In this document: positions 12,000-21,679 of the stretch, one piece after another | Position numbering within the stretch: position 1 is the stretch's first letter | Layout of the letters: the number at the start of each line of letters is the position of its first letter | From: Janthinobacterium sp. PAMC25594 | GTDB taxonomy: Bacteria; Pseudomonadota; Gammaproteobacteria; Burkholderiales; Burkholderiaceae_D | DNA: 64,000 nt | Assembly (NCBI RefSeq): GCF_019443505.1 | Contig: NZ_CP080377.1 | Span: 4,464,001-4,528,000 of the forward strand | Direction: 5' to 3' | Translations under genes and position numbers: made by a program | The notes under the pieces: model-generated | Told to the model about the DNA's origin: nothing | The model's database searches: none | Seen by the model: only the letters and a program-made list of their open reading frames with translations

Positions 12000-13202
12000 A
12001 TGGCTTCATATTTTTGCCCATGCCCGCGCGGCATGGAAGCGGCGCTGGCCGAGGAACTGGGCGAGATCGCCCTGGATAGTTCGACCATGAAGGTCCACAA
12101 CCAGGTACCGGGCGGCGTCCATTGCTCGGGCGACCTGCTCGATTCCTACCGCATCAACCTGCATTCGCGCATCGCTTCGCGCGTGCTGATGCGCATGGCC
12201 CATTCCGGCTACAAGACGGAAAACGATATTTATGACCTGACCCTGGCGCAATCCTGGGAAGACTGGTTCGGCGTGCACCACACCATCCGCGTCGACGTCA
12301 CTGCCGTCAAATCGCCGCTGCGCAGCCTGGAATTCACGACACTGAAAATCAAGGATGCGATCTGCGACCGCTTCCGCGACCAGTTCAACGAGCGCCCATC
12401 GGTCAACACCAAGACGCCGGACATGCGCATCGTCGGCTTCCTCGACGCGCACACGTTTACCGTGTATCTCGATACTTCGGGCGAAGCGCTGTTCAAGCGC
12501 GGCTGGCGCGAAGAGACGGGTGACGCGCCGCTGCGCGAAAACCTGGCCGCCGGCCTGTTGCGCGTGTCGGGCTGGAAGCCGGGCATGGTGCTGTTCGACC
12601 CGATGTGCGGTTCCGGCACCATCCTGGCCGAAGCGGCGCAGATGCTGCAGGGCATTCCACCGGGCGCCACGCGCCAGTTCGCGTTTGAAAACTTCCACGA
12701 CTTCGATCCCGCGCCGTGGAATGCCATGAAAAACGCCATCAAGGTCAATCCGCTGCCGGCCGAACCGACGATTTTCGGCAGCGATATTTCGGGCGACATG
12801 GTGGCCATGACGCGCCATAACCTGCGTTGCGCCGGCGTGCGCTTCGACGTGCCCCTGAAACAGATCGAGGCGCAGGAAGTCAAGCCGCCAAGCGACGTGC
12901 CGGGCATCATGCTGACCAACCCGCCGTACGGCGAGCGTATCGGCGTGCGCGGCGACAGCACCATCCCGGAAGATGAACTGTCGACGTCGTTCTATTCGGC
13001 CATGGGCACGACCCTGAAGCAGCGCTTCGCCGGCTGGACCGTATTCCTCTTCACGGCCGACCTGGGCTTGCCCAAGCTGCTGCGCCTGAAAGAAGCGCGC
13101 AAGACGCCTTTCTTCAACGGCGCGCTGGAATGCCGTTTGTTCCGCTTTGATATGGTCGCGGGATACAACCGCCGCGAAGAAGCAAAACCTAAAAATATCT
13201 GA
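12000..13202 (+). CDS. THUMP-domain class I rRNA (guanine-N2) methyltransferase, RlmL-like
   Basis: A 400-residue SAM-dependent RNA methyltransferase. The N-terminal THUMP domain (about residues 45-155) is followed by a Rossmann methyltransferase domain with the SAM-binding DPMCGSGTILAEAA (about 200-213) and the catalytic NPPYGERIG, the N-methyltransferase (D/N)PPY motif. This matches the N-terminal half of E. coli RlmKL, which makes m2G2445 in 23S rRNA; the RlmK half is absent, as is usual for this group. The exact target base is inferred. The ATG at 12000 gives the family start MASYFCPCPRGMEAALAEEL. It stands alone between two repeat-bearing spacers. Confidence 0.88.
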   Translation: MASYFCPCPRGMEAALAEELGEIALDSSTMKVHNQVPGGVHCSGDLLDSYRINLHSRIASRVLMRMAHSGYKTENDIYDLTLAQSWEDWFGVHHTIRVDVTAVKSPLRSLEFTTLKIKDAICDRFRDQFNERPSVNTKTPDMRIVGFLDAHTFTVYLDTSGEALFKRGWREETGDAPLRENLAAGLLRVSGWKPGMVLFDPMCGSGTILAEAAQMLQGIPPGATRQFAFENFHDFDPAPWNAMKNAIKVNPLPAEPTIFGSDISGDMVAMTRHNLRCAGVRFDVPLKQIEAQEVKPPSDVPGIMLTNPPYGERIGVRGDSTIPEDELSTSFYSAMGTTLKQRFAGWTVFLFTADLGLPKLLRLKEARKTPFFNGALECRLFRFDMVAGYNRREEAKPKNI

Positions 13203-13209
13203 TTAAACC

Positions 13210-13312
13210 TACTGCGCGTCGTGACTTGCGGCCTGCGGTGCTCACCGTACTAAAGTACGGTTGCGCTCTCGGCCACAATTCACTTCCGCTCGCTACGGTT
13301 TTCTCAGATATT
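13210..13312. repeat. Long imperfect palindrome after the methyltransferase gene
   Basis: The perfect hairpin core CCGTACT-AA-AGTACGG is centred near 13253. It lies inside a larger imperfect inverted repeat whose outer arms are about GTGACTTGCGGCC and GGCCACAATTCAC (11 of 13 pairing). It occupies most of the 130-bp spacer before the efflux-pump gene. It may be a dispersed intergenic repeat or a terminator; there is no clean U-tract, so the terminator role is weak. Confidence 0.6.
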
Positions 13313-13353
13313 TTGGCAGCTGAGAAATCCGGATGTGTCACCCTGGATCCGCC

Positions 13354-14634
13354 ATGTTTCCCATCCCTCCGGCGAGTGTGCCGCCCGACCCGGTCACGCC
13401 CGTTCCGCCTCCCACCCCGAGCCACATGGCGCCGCTGAGCCGCGGTGCGCTGGCGATGATGCTGGCCGGCCTGTCGATGCTGGGGCCTTTGTCGATCGAT
13501 ACCTATCTGCCCGCCTTTGGCGCGATCCAGGGTTCGCTGCAGGCGTCGCCGCTGGAAGTGCAGCAGTCGCTGACGTTCTACATGCTGGCCTTTGCCGGCA
13601 TGGTGCTGTGGCATGGGGCGATCTCGGACACCTTTGGGCGGCGCAACGTGGTGCTGGTATCGCTGCTGATGTTTGCCATCGGCTCGCTCGGCTGCGCTTC
13701 GGCGCACACGGTGCACTATCTGTGGTTCTTCCGCATCCTGCAGGGCGTCTCGGCCGGCGCCGGCGTGGTGATCAGCCGCGCCATCATCCGCGACCTGTAT
13801 GCCGATGCGGCGGCGGCGCGCTTGCTGTCGCTGGTGACGATGATCTTTTCCATCGCCCCGGCCGTGGCGCCGATTCTCGGCGGCTGGATCGTCATCTGGT
13901 TCGACTGGCGCTCGATTTTCCTGTTCCTCGCCTTTTACACGGTCATTCTGCTGGCGTTCTGCTACTGGCGCCTGCCCGAAACCCTGCCGATGGAAAAGCG
14001 CCAGCCGTTCAATCCCCGTTTCCTGGCGTCGAGCTATGGCCAGATCCTGCGCTCGCCCCTGTTCCACATCAAGGCCGGCATCGTCGCCCTCAATTTCGCG
14101 GGCCTGTTCCTGTTCATCACGGCCGCGCCGGAAATGCTGCCCAAGCAGCTGGGCCTGGGGCCATCGCAGTTCGCCTGGCTGTTCATCCCCTGCGTGAGCG
14201 GGATTTTCATGGGCGCCCTGGCGGCCAACCGCATCGCCGGCAAGGTCACGTTCGCGCGCCAGATCGGCATCGGCTTTGCCTTCCTGCTGTGCGCCGCCAG
14301 CGTCAATGTCGTGTACCACCTGTTCCTGCCGCCATCGCTGCCCTGGTCGGTGCTGCCCCTGTTCTTCTACACCTTCGGCATGTCGCTGGTGGGGCCGGGC
14401 GCGACCCTGCTGGCGCTGGACCTGTTCCCGCATATCCGCGGCACGGTCGCCTCGTGCCAGTCGTTCGCCAGCACCTTGCTCGGTGCCGTGGTGGCCGGCG
14501 TGATCTCGCCCCTGCTGTCCGGTTCCGTGCTGTGGCTGGCTTCGGGCCAGCTGGCATTTACCGCCCTGGCGCTGACGCTGTGGCTGATCTCGCGGCGCTT
14601 CCGCCACCGTTTGCTGGGTTCCTTCAAGGCATAA
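13354..14634 (+). CDS. Bcr/CflA-family drug-resistance MFS transporter
   Basis: A 426-residue major facilitator with twelve predicted membrane helices. DHA1/Bcr hallmarks are PLSIDTYLPAFGAI in helix 1, the loop 2-3 motif GAISDTFGRRNV, and the helix 4-5 stretch RILQGVSAGAGVVISRAIIRD (motif B). It probably exports drugs or small amphiphiles by proton antiport. The Met at 13354 is preferred; a start seven codons earlier is possible. The first 30 residues are Pro-rich and unusually long before helix 1, so a start just before MAPLSRGALAMML is also conceivable. It is monocistronic by appearance. Confidence 0.87.
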   Translation: MFPIPPASVPPDPVTPVPPPTPSHMAPLSRGALAMMLAGLSMLGPLSIDTYLPAFGAIQGSLQASPLEVQQSLTFYMLAFAGMVLWHGAISDTFGRRNVVLVSLLMFAIGSLGCASAHTVHYLWFFRILQGVSAGAGVVISRAIIRDLYADAAAARLLSLVTMIFSIAPAVAPILGGWIVIWFDWRSIFLFLAFYTVILLAFCYWRLPETLPMEKRQPFNPRFLASSYGQILRSPLFHIKAGIVALNFAGLFLFITAAPEMLPKQLGLGPSQFAWLFIPCVSGIFMGALAANRIAGKVTFARQIGIGFAFLLCAASVNVVYHLFLPPSLPWSVLPLFFYTFGMSLVGPGATLLALDLFPHIRGTVASCQSFASTLLGAVVAGVISPLLSGSVLWLASGQLAFTALALTLWLISRRFRHRLLGSFKA

Positions 14635-14824
14635 GTTTCCACGGCAGAACGCTGGATTTATTTCAACTTAATTTTCTATATTGCAATTAATATTGGATGC
14701 TATGATAAGATGACTTTTTCCCCGGCATCCTCTCAGGCAGTCTATTTTTGGGTTACAGGAGTGGAGGATTCCTCTGGACGTGGCCGCGCTTCGCTGCTGA
14801 GCGCTCATCCTTTTCGAACCGGCA

Positions 14825-16990
14825 ATGCCTGATACGATGCAACAATCTGATCAAGATATTCGCAATCGCCTGCTGATTGCCCGCCTGCCGGCCATGCCGC
14901 AGATCCTCATCAAACTGATCGCCCACTTGCAGGCCGACGATGCCGGCATGCCGGAGCTGGCCGCCCTGATCGCCAAGGATGCCGGCATGACCAGCAAGAT
15001 CCTCGGCGTGGCCAACAGCTCGGCCTACCATCGCCAGGGCAAGGTCGTCAGCCTGGAACAGTCACTCGTGTCGCTGGGTACGGACATGATCAAGACCCTG
15101 GTCATCAGCGAATCCGTCTTCCAGACCTTCAACAGCTTTCCCCATTCCGGCAGCACGGATTTGCGCGCCTTCTGGCAAAGCTCGCTGTCGGTCGCCGTCA
15201 TGGCGCGCGCGCTGGCCAAGGCCATGGCCTATCCGCACGTCGAGGAAGCGTATCTGGCAGGCTTGCTGCACAACGTGGGCCGCCTGGCCTTGCTGGCCAC
15301 GGCGCCGAAGGAATACGCGTTCAATTTCACGGCGCGCGACGATGCCGCCCTGTGCGCGGTGGAGCAGCGCACCTTGCAGATCACGCATGCCGAAGCGGGC
15401 GCCTGGCTGATCGAGCGCTGGCAGCTCGATTCCTTCCTGGCCGACAGCGTGCTGTATCACCATGAACCGCTGGCGCGCCTGGAGGCCAGTCATCCCTTGA
15501 TCCGCATCGTGCGCCTGGCGCACCTGCTGTGCTGCCATGCCGACGATGCGGAATCGATTGCGCAGGCGGCGCAATTCTGCGCGCTGGAGCTGGAGGTACT
15601 GGAAAACCTGGCCGGCGGCGTCGCGCGCCAGGTGGCACAGGCCGCGCAGCATCTGGGCATCGACCTGGCCGGCGCGGACGATATCGCCACCCCGCCCGCG
15701 TATGCGCCGCCATCCGTCGATCCGGTGCAGCAGCGCCTGTCCGACGAAGTGCGCAACATGGTGCTGGTATCCGAAGTGGGCCAGACCTTTGCCCGGCAGC
15801 AGGGCGAGAGCAGCCTGCTCGAAGCCATCACGCGCTCGGCGCGCATCCTGTTCGATTTCGACACCGCCATTATCCTGCTGCAAAACCCCACCGGTCATGC
15901 GCTCGTCGGCGTGGCGGCGGGCGAACATCAGCAGCGTCTGGCCGGCTTCTCGATTCCGCTGGCCAAGGGCGGGCCCCTGGCCGCCGCGGCGCTGGAATGC
16001 CAGCTGGCGTTCTTGAAACGCGATATGCCGGCGCTGGGCATCGTCGAGGAGCAGTTGTTCCGCATTCTCGGCACCGATAGCCTGGTCTGCGTGCCTTTGG
16101 CGTCGGGCCAGCGCAGCCTTGGGGTGCTGATCGGCGGCGTGGCGGCGTGGCAGATTGCCGCTTGCCAGAAGCGCGAGGGTTTCCTGCGCGCGTATGCCAA
16201 CCAGGCCGCCACGGCGCTGGAAACGGCCGTCCATGCGCGCGGGCTGGCACGGCGCCAGCTCGATCACGTGGCCGAGGAATACCGCGCCGCGTCGCGCCGC
16301 GTCGTGCATGAAGTGAATAACCCGCTGTCCATCATCAAGAACTACCTGAGCGTGCTCGATCACAAGCTGGAGAAGCAGGAGCCGGTGTCGGGCGAGATGG
16401 CGATCCTGAACGAGGAAATCGACCGCGTCGGCCAGTTGATCGGCGGCCTGGCCGATCTGCAGCCGGTGGCCGCCAGCGGCGTGACCGATTGCGCGCGCGT
16501 GGTCGACGATGTGCTGCGATTGTTCCGCGCCACGGATTTCCTGCCGCCGAAGATCGAGGTGGTCACGCGCATGCAGGACGCGCCATGCGAGGTGGAGGCC
16601 GATGCCGACATGCTCAAGCAAATCCTGCTCAACCTGCTGAAAAACGCCATCGAGGCCTTGCCCGATGGCGGGCGCATCGAAGTGGCGAACCGTGGCCACG
16701 TCAACCGCGACCGCCGCCTGTACCTGGAACTGTGCGTCAGCGATAATGGCGCCGGCCTGGCGCCGGAAGTGCTGGCCAATCTGTTTTCCCCTGTGCGCAG
16801 CAACAAGGAAGGGGCGCATCATGGCCTGGGCTTGTCCATCGTGCATGACCTGGTCACGCGCCTGCATGGCGTGATCGGCTGCCGCAGCGGCAAGTCCGGC
16901 ACCTCGTTTGAAATTTTACTGCCCATTCCCTTGCCAACGAGCGCTGCAGCCGCGCTGCCCGCGCCCGGCAATATCGCCCTGTCTTCGTAA
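14825..16990 (+). CDS. HDOD-GAF-histidine kinase
   Basis: A 721-residue cytoplasmic sensor kinase. The HDOD domain covers about residues 20-270 (AMPQILIKLIAHLQ, IAKDAGMTSKILGVANSSAY). A GAF domain spans about 320-470. The dimerisation/phosphoacceptor helix has RVVHEVNNPLSIIKNYL with His495, followed by an HATPase_c domain with the N-box LKQILLNLLKNAIEALPDG and the G-box DNGAGLAPEV (about 640). No membrane segment or signal peptide is seen. The response regulator starts 6 bases after its stop, so the two form a cognate pair. The signal is unknown. HDOD domains usually serve as signalling scaffolds without hydrolase activity. Confidence 0.9.
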   Translation: MPDTMQQSDQDIRNRLLIARLPAMPQILIKLIAHLQADDAGMPELAALIAKDAGMTSKILGVANSSAYHRQGKVVSLEQSLVSLGTDMIKTLVISESVFQTFNSFPHSGSTDLRAFWQSSLSVAVMARALAKAMAYPHVEEAYLAGLLHNVGRLALLATAPKEYAFNFTARDDAALCAVEQRTLQITHAEAGAWLIERWQLDSFLADSVLYHHEPLARLEASHPLIRIVRLAHLLCCHADDAESIAQAAQFCALELEVLENLAGGVARQVAQAAQHLGIDLAGADDIATPPAYAPPSVDPVQQRLSDEVRNMVLVSEVGQTFARQQGESSLLEAITRSARILFDFDTAIILLQNPTGHALVGVAAGEHQQRLAGFSIPLAKGGPLAAAALECQLAFLKRDMPALGIVEEQLFRILGTDSLVCVPLASGQRSLGVLIGGVAAWQIAACQKREGFLRAYANQAATALETAVHARGLARRQLDHVAEEYRAASRRVVHEVNNPLSIIKNYLSVLDHKLEKQEPVSGEMAILNEEIDRVGQLIGGLADLQPVAASGVTDCARVVDDVLRLFRATDFLPPKIEVVTRMQDAPCEVEADADMLKQILLNLLKNAIEALPDGGRIEVANRGHVNRDRRLYLELCVSDNGAGLAPEVLANLFSPVRSNKEGAHHGLGLSIVHDLVTRLHGVIGCRSGKSGTSFEILLPIPLPTSAAAALPAPGNIALSS

Positions 16991-16995
16991 CGTCC

Positions 16996-19200
16996 ATGAA
17001 CTCCTTCGCCATTCCATTTGACCTGGAAAACAACCCGCGCATCCTGCTGGTCGATGACGAGCCCCGTTTGCTCGCTTCCCTCCACGAATTGCTGAAGGAC
17101 CGCGGCTACCAGCTGTACACGGCCACCTGCGGCAGCGAGGCGCTGGCGCAGTTGTCGAAACTGCGCTTCGACCTGATCCTGCTCGACTTGCGCCTGCCCG
17201 ACATGAGCGGCCATGAAATCATGGACCACATCAACCGGCGCGGCATCGAGGGCGACGTGATCGTCATGAGCGGCGACGTCGGCATCGAGGCGGCCATCGG
17301 CGCCTTGAAACGTGGCGCCTACGATTATCTGCGCAAGCCCTACAGCCGCGAGGAACTGCTCAAGACGGTGGAGAACGCGCTGCAAAAGCGCAAGCTGGCG
17401 CTGGAAAACGAGCGCATCGCGCTGCAGCTGGAAAACTCGGAAAAGATGTACCGCTACCTGGTCGACAGCTCGCCCGATATCATCTATACCCTGAACCACG
17501 AAGGCCGCATCACCTTCATCAACGATCGGGTACACCAGTTGCTGGGCTTTAGCCGCGAAGAGCTGATCGGCAGCCATTATTCGATCCTCGTGCATGATGA
17601 AGACCAGGAGCGGGCCCGTTATGCCTTCAATGAGCGCCGCATCGACGAGCGCGCCTCGCGCAATGTGGAGTTGCGCCTGAAGTGCCATAGCGGCAGTGGC
17701 AGCGACCGTACCTTCAACAACACGCTGGTGACGATTCCGCTCAATTCGATCGGCATGCACAGCCTCGATCAGGAAGCCCGCAAGCAGGAATACTTCGGCA
17801 CCTATGGCGTGGCGCGCGACATCACCGACCGCAAACGGGCCGAGGAAGTCATCTCTTACCAGGCCTATCACGACATCCTGACGGACCTGCCGAACCGCAT
17901 GCTGTTCAAGGATCGCCTGGGCCTGGCCGTGATCCAGGCGCGGCGCAAGCTGACGGAACTGGCCGTGATGTTCATCGACCTCGATCGTTTTAAACTGGTC
18001 AACGATACCCTGGGCCACGTGAAGGGCGACGAGTTGCTGCAGCAGGTGGCGTTGCGCCTGAAGGATTGCCTGCGCCGCGGCGATACCCTGGCGCGCCAGG
18101 GCGGCGATGAGTTCACCATCGTGCTGCCGGAGCTGCGCGACCGCCAGGATGCGCGCGTGATCGCCGACAAATTCCTCGAATGCCTGCACCAGCCCTTCGA
18201 CCTCGATGGCAACCAGGTGCATATTTCGGCCTCCATCGGCATCGCCATCTATCCGGGCGACGGCGAGACCATCGACGAGCTGCTGCGCCATGCCGACATC
18301 GCCATGTACCAGGTCAAGGCGCTGGGCAAGAACGGCCACAGTTTTTATCGCGAGTCCATGCTCGACGTGTCGCACCAGAAGATCGCGCTTGAGCAGAGCC
18401 TGCGCAAGGCACTGGAGCTGAACCAGCTGGAGATGTATTACCAGCCGCAGGTGGACGTGATGACGGGCCGCATCGTCGGCGCCGAAGGGCTGATGCGCTG
18501 GAACCACCCGCAACGGGGCTTGCTGACGGCCGGCGAATTCCTGCCGTTTGCCGAGGAAAACGGCTTGATGCTGCCGATCTCGGACTGGATGCTGGGCGCC
18601 CTGTGCCGCGACCTGGTGCAGTGGAACGCGGCCGGCGGCGAAGCCGTGCGCCTGTCGCTGAATCTGTCGCCGCAGTACCTGGACCGAGGCGACTTTTTCG
18701 AAAAGATGCGCGGCGCGCTGACGCGCTACGGCATCGCGCCGGAAAAGATCGAAGTGGAAATCACGGAAAACATCTGCATCCGCAATCCGCAATATGCGAT
18801 CGAGCAGTTGAACAAGCTGTGCCAGTTGGGCGTGTCGGTCGCCATCGACGATTTCGGCACCGGCTATTCTTCGCTGTCGTATCTGCACCGTTTCCCCATC
18901 CACACCATCAAGATCGACCAGTCGTTTGTGAAGGAAATCCACGACGAGCACGGACACTATCCCGTGATCCTGGCCATCATTTCGATTGCGCGCGGGCTGG
19001 GCCTGCACCTGATCGCCGAAGGCGTGGAAACGGAAGGCCAGGCGCGCTACCTGCAGGACAAGGGTTGCACCACGATGCAGGGCTATTTGTACCACCGGCC
19101 CATTTCGCTGGGCAGCTTCATCGGCGTTCTGCAGGAGCAGAACCGCCTGATCGCCGATGCCGCCCCCGTGCTGTCGCAGACGCTGGCCATCGAGGCCTGA
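16996..19200 (+). CDS. Response regulator with REC-PAS-GGDEF-EAL domains
   Basis: A 734-residue c-di-GMP enzyme under phospho-control. The receiver domain (about residues 15-130) has the phospho-acceptor Asp64 in LILLDLRLPD. A PAS domain follows (about 150-280). The GGDEF domain has an intact GGDEF at 369-373, so diguanylate cyclase activity is possible. The EAL domain begins AEGLMRW (EGL in place of EAL at 497-499) and keeps DDFGTGYSSLSYL and AEGVETEGQ, so phosphodiesterase activity is also plausible. It is coupled to the kinase upstream and to a Sel1 protein 3 bases downstream. The c-di-GMP output may act on the polysaccharide locus that starts 2.8 kb further on; this is inference. Confidence 0.92.
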   Translation: MNSFAIPFDLENNPRILLVDDEPRLLASLHELLKDRGYQLYTATCGSEALAQLSKLRFDLILLDLRLPDMSGHEIMDHINRRGIEGDVIVMSGDVGIEAAIGALKRGAYDYLRKPYSREELLKTVENALQKRKLALENERIALQLENSEKMYRYLVDSSPDIIYTLNHEGRITFINDRVHQLLGFSREELIGSHYSILVHDEDQERARYAFNERRIDERASRNVELRLKCHSGSGSDRTFNNTLVTIPLNSIGMHSLDQEARKQEYFGTYGVARDITDRKRAEEVISYQAYHDILTDLPNRMLFKDRLGLAVIQARRKLTELAVMFIDLDRFKLVNDTLGHVKGDELLQQVALRLKDCLRRGDTLARQGGDEFTIVLPELRDRQDARVIADKFLECLHQPFDLDGNQVHISASIGIAIYPGDGETIDELLRHADIAMYQVKALGKNGHSFYRESMLDVSHQKIALEQSLRKALELNQLEMYYQPQVDVMTGRIVGAEGLMRWNHPQRGLLTAGEFLPFAEENGLMLPISDWMLGALCRDLVQWNAAGGEAVRLSLNLSPQYLDRGDFFEKMRGALTRYGIAPEKIEVEITENICIRNPQYAIEQLNKLCQLGVSVAIDDFGTGYSSLSYLHRFPIHTIKIDQSFVKEIHDEHGHYPVILAIISIARGLGLHLIAEGVETEGQARYLQDKGCTTMQGYLYHRPISLGSFIGVLQEQNRLIADAAPVLSQTLAIEA

Positions 19201-19203
19201 GCC

Positions 19204-20793
19204 ATGCCGCCTGCCGCTCCCCGCTCCACGGCCGCGCATTCCACGGCTGCTCATTACACGGCGGATTTCCTGCGCCTGAAAGGGCTGGCCGAGAAGGGTA
19301 ATGCGAATGCCCAGCACAGCCTCGGCTTCATGTATTTCAACGGCCAGGGTATCGGGCAAAGCTATGCGCTGGCGCTGCACTGGTATGGCCTGGCCGCCGC
19401 GCAGGGGCTCGAGCACGCGCAATACAACCTGGGCGTGATGTGCCAGAAAGGGCAGGGCGTGGCGCAGGATTTTGTGCAGGCCGCGCACTGGTACCAGCAG
19501 GCGGCCGAGCAGGGTTACGCGGCGGCGCAGTACAACCTGGGCTGGCTGTATGCCAAGGGCCAGGGACTCGCGCAAGATAGCGGGCTAGCCATGCTGTGGT
19601 TCAGCCGCGCGGCCGAGCAGGGCGACGCGGGCGCGCAAAACAATCTGGGCATGATGTATGACAATGGCAAGGGCGTGCCGCAGGATTTCGTGCAAGCCAT
19701 CAATTGGTATCGCAAGGCGGCCGCACAGGGCTATGCGCGCGCGCAGTTCAACCTGGGCCTGCGCTACGACAATGGCCAGGGCGTGCGGCAGGACCGCCAG
19801 CAGGCGACCGCCTGGATGCGCAAGGCGGCCGAGCAGGGCTATGCGCCGGCCCAGTTCAACCTGGCGCTGCGCTATGAAAACGGCGACGTGCTGCCGCAGG
19901 ACAGCGGGCAGGCGATCAGCTGGTACCGGCGCGCGGCCGAGCAGGGCCATGCCAGTTCGCAGTTCAACCTGGGCCTGATCTACGACAATGGCCAGGGCGT
20001 GTCCTGCGATAAACAGGCGGCACTCGCGTGGTACGTGAAGGCGGCAGGGCAGGGCCACGCGGCGGCCCAGCACAACCTGGGCCTGCACCATGAACATGGC
20101 GCGCAGGACTATACCCAGGCGCAGGTGTTCTACCGCCAGGCGGCCGGGCAGGGTTTTCCCGCCGCGCAGTATCAGCTGGGACTCCTGCATGAGCATGGAC
20201 AGGGCATGCCTGTCGATGCGCAGGAAGCCATCTTCTGGTACCGCAAGGCGGCCGACCAGGGACATGTGCGGGCGCAATTCGACCTGGGCCTGCGGTATGA
20301 ACATGGCCAGGGCGTGCCGCAGGATCTGTCGCTGGCGCTGGAGTGGTACCGCCGCGCCGCCGAGCAGGATTACGCGCCGGCGCAATACATGCAGGGCGTC
20401 TTGCACGACCGCGACGATGGCCCGGCGCCCGACAGCCAGCAGGCCTGCGCCTGTTACTGCCGCGCCGCCGCGCAGGGCCACAGCCTGGCCCAGTTTGCGC
20501 TGGGCCTGCGGCACGACAATGGCCAGGATGTGCCGCAGGATTATGCCGCCGCCTGGGACTGGTACGCGCTGGCCGCGCGCCAGGGCCATGCGCGGGCGCA
20601 AATGAACCTGGGCTTGATGGCGGCCAGCGGCCAGGGTGGCCCGCTCGATTTGCAGCAGGCGTATATCTGGCTGTCGATGGCGGCGGCAGCCGGCGTGGCC
20701 GGTGCGGAAAAATCCTTGCGCCAGACAGCGGCGCGCATGCGCGAGACAGATCTGGTGCGGGTGCGCGAACACCTGGCGGCGATAGCAGGCTGA
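19204..20793 (+). CDS. Sel1-like repeat protein
   Basis: A 529-residue protein built almost wholly from 36-residue Sel1-like (TPR-related) repeats, about thirteen copies, each around the pattern AxxQYNLGxxYxxGxGVxQDxxxAxxWYxxAAxQG. Such solenoids are protein-binding scaffolds. No signal peptide is visible, so it is probably cytoplasmic. It starts 3 bases after the response regulator stop and is the third gene of that operon, so it may bind one of the signalling proteins. The DNA repeats show as a periodic pattern at the nucleotide level but are plainly coding. Confidence 0.93.
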   Translation: MPPAAPRSTAAHSTAAHYTADFLRLKGLAEKGNANAQHSLGFMYFNGQGIGQSYALALHWYGLAAAQGLEHAQYNLGVMCQKGQGVAQDFVQAAHWYQQAAEQGYAAAQYNLGWLYAKGQGLAQDSGLAMLWFSRAAEQGDAGAQNNLGMMYDNGKGVPQDFVQAINWYRKAAAQGYARAQFNLGLRYDNGQGVRQDRQQATAWMRKAAEQGYAPAQFNLALRYENGDVLPQDSGQAISWYRRAAEQGHASSQFNLGLIYDNGQGVSCDKQAALAWYVKAAGQGHAAAQHNLGLHHEHGAQDYTQAQVFYRQAAGQGFPAAQYQLGLLHEHGQGMPVDAQEAIFWYRKAADQGHVRAQFDLGLRYEHGQGVPQDLSLALEWYRRAAEQDYAPAQYMQGVLHDRDDGPAPDSQQACACYCRAAAQGHSLAQFALGLRHDNGQDVPQDYAAAWDWYALAARQGHARAQMNLGLMAASGQGGPLDLQQAYIWLSMAAAAGVAGAEKSLRQTAARMRETDLVRVREHLAAIAG

Positions 20794-20974
20794 GCTGCGC
20801 CGCCGGCGTTAGCGTGCGCGGATACAACAGCAGGTGCTGTATAGTCCTTTCCCTCTGCCGTCTGCGGACCCCCTTGTTTGCCCTGGACACAACAAATTGC
20901 TGCAGTATTTGCAGTTTTGATGTGCTAATGTTCCAGAAGAAGGTGGTCTGACTATTCTTTAGAAAAGGAAAACC

Positions 20975-21679
20975 ATGCGCCTGAACCCTTTCCCTGGCCG
21001 TCCGGCTGCCATCCTGTGCGTGCTGGCGCTGCTGTCGTCCGGCGCAGGCGCCGCCAGTCCCCTGGATGCCCTCAGCAACCAGGATGCCAGCAATGGTTTG
21101 AAAGCGGCGCTGCAAGCCGGTTCCGCTGCCGCCGTATCGAAACTGGGTGTCGAGAATGGTTTCCTGAACAACGACAAGGTCAAAATCAAGCTGCCCCGCA
21201 TCCTGGAGCAAGCCCAGCCTTTGCTGAAAATGACGGGCCGTGGCCAGCAACTGGACGATCTGGTGGTGGCGATGAACCGTGCCGCCGAGTCGGCCGTGCC
21301 CATGGCCAAGCCTTTGCTGCTCGATGCGGTGAAGTCGATGAGCGTGACCGATGCAAAAAATATCCTGTCCGGTGGCGACACGTCGGTGACTGACTTTTTC
21401 CGCCAGAAGACCGCGGCACCGCTGGCCGTCAAATTCCTGCCCATCGTGAAATCCGTGACCGACCGTTCCGGCCTGGCCGGCAAATACAACAGCACCATGA
21501 GCCAGATCAGCAAGACGGGACTGGTGCCGCAGCAACAATCGACGGTGGAAGCTTACGTTACCGACCGGGCGCTTGACGGCCTGTATCTGATGATAGGCGA
21601 GGAAGAAAAAGCCATCCGCAGTAATCCGCTCGCTTATGGCAGCAAGATTATCGGCAAAGTGTTTGGCAGTTTGAAGTGA
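20975..21679 (+). CDS. DUF4197 domain-containing secreted protein
   Basis: A 234-residue protein with a signal peptide of about 26 residues ending in GAGAAS, then one DUF4197 domain (about residues 35-230). Typical stretches are LKAALQAGSAAAVSKLG, DGFL-like ENGFLNNDKVKIKLP, and the C-terminal ALDGLYLMIGEEEKAIR. The family is common in Proteobacteria, periplasmic, and of unknown function. A good SD (AAAAGGAAAACC) precedes the ATG. It stands alone between the signalling operon and the polysaccharide locus. Confidence 0.88.
   Translation: MRLNPFPGRPAAILCVLALLSSGAGAASPLDALSNQDASNGLKAALQAGSAAAVSKLGVENGFLNNDKVKIKLPRILEQAQPLLKMTGRGQQLDDLVVAMNRAAESAVPMAKPLLLDAVKSMSVTDAKNILSGGDTSVTDFFRQKTAAPLAVKFLPIVKSVTDRSGLAGKYNSTMSQISKTGLVPQQQSTVEAYVTDRALDGLYLMIGEEEKAIRSNPLAYGSKIIGKVFGSLK

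Noticed and set aside
16819..19575. Minus-strand open frame of over 900 codons antisense to the response regulator
   Set aside because: Shadow of a high-GC gene; the plus strand carries clear REC, GGDEF and EAL motifs.
19204..20793. Regular short repeats at the DNA level, considered as a CRISPR or tandem array
   Set aside because: Period of 108 bases with drift at third positions; they encode 36-residue Sel1 repeats.
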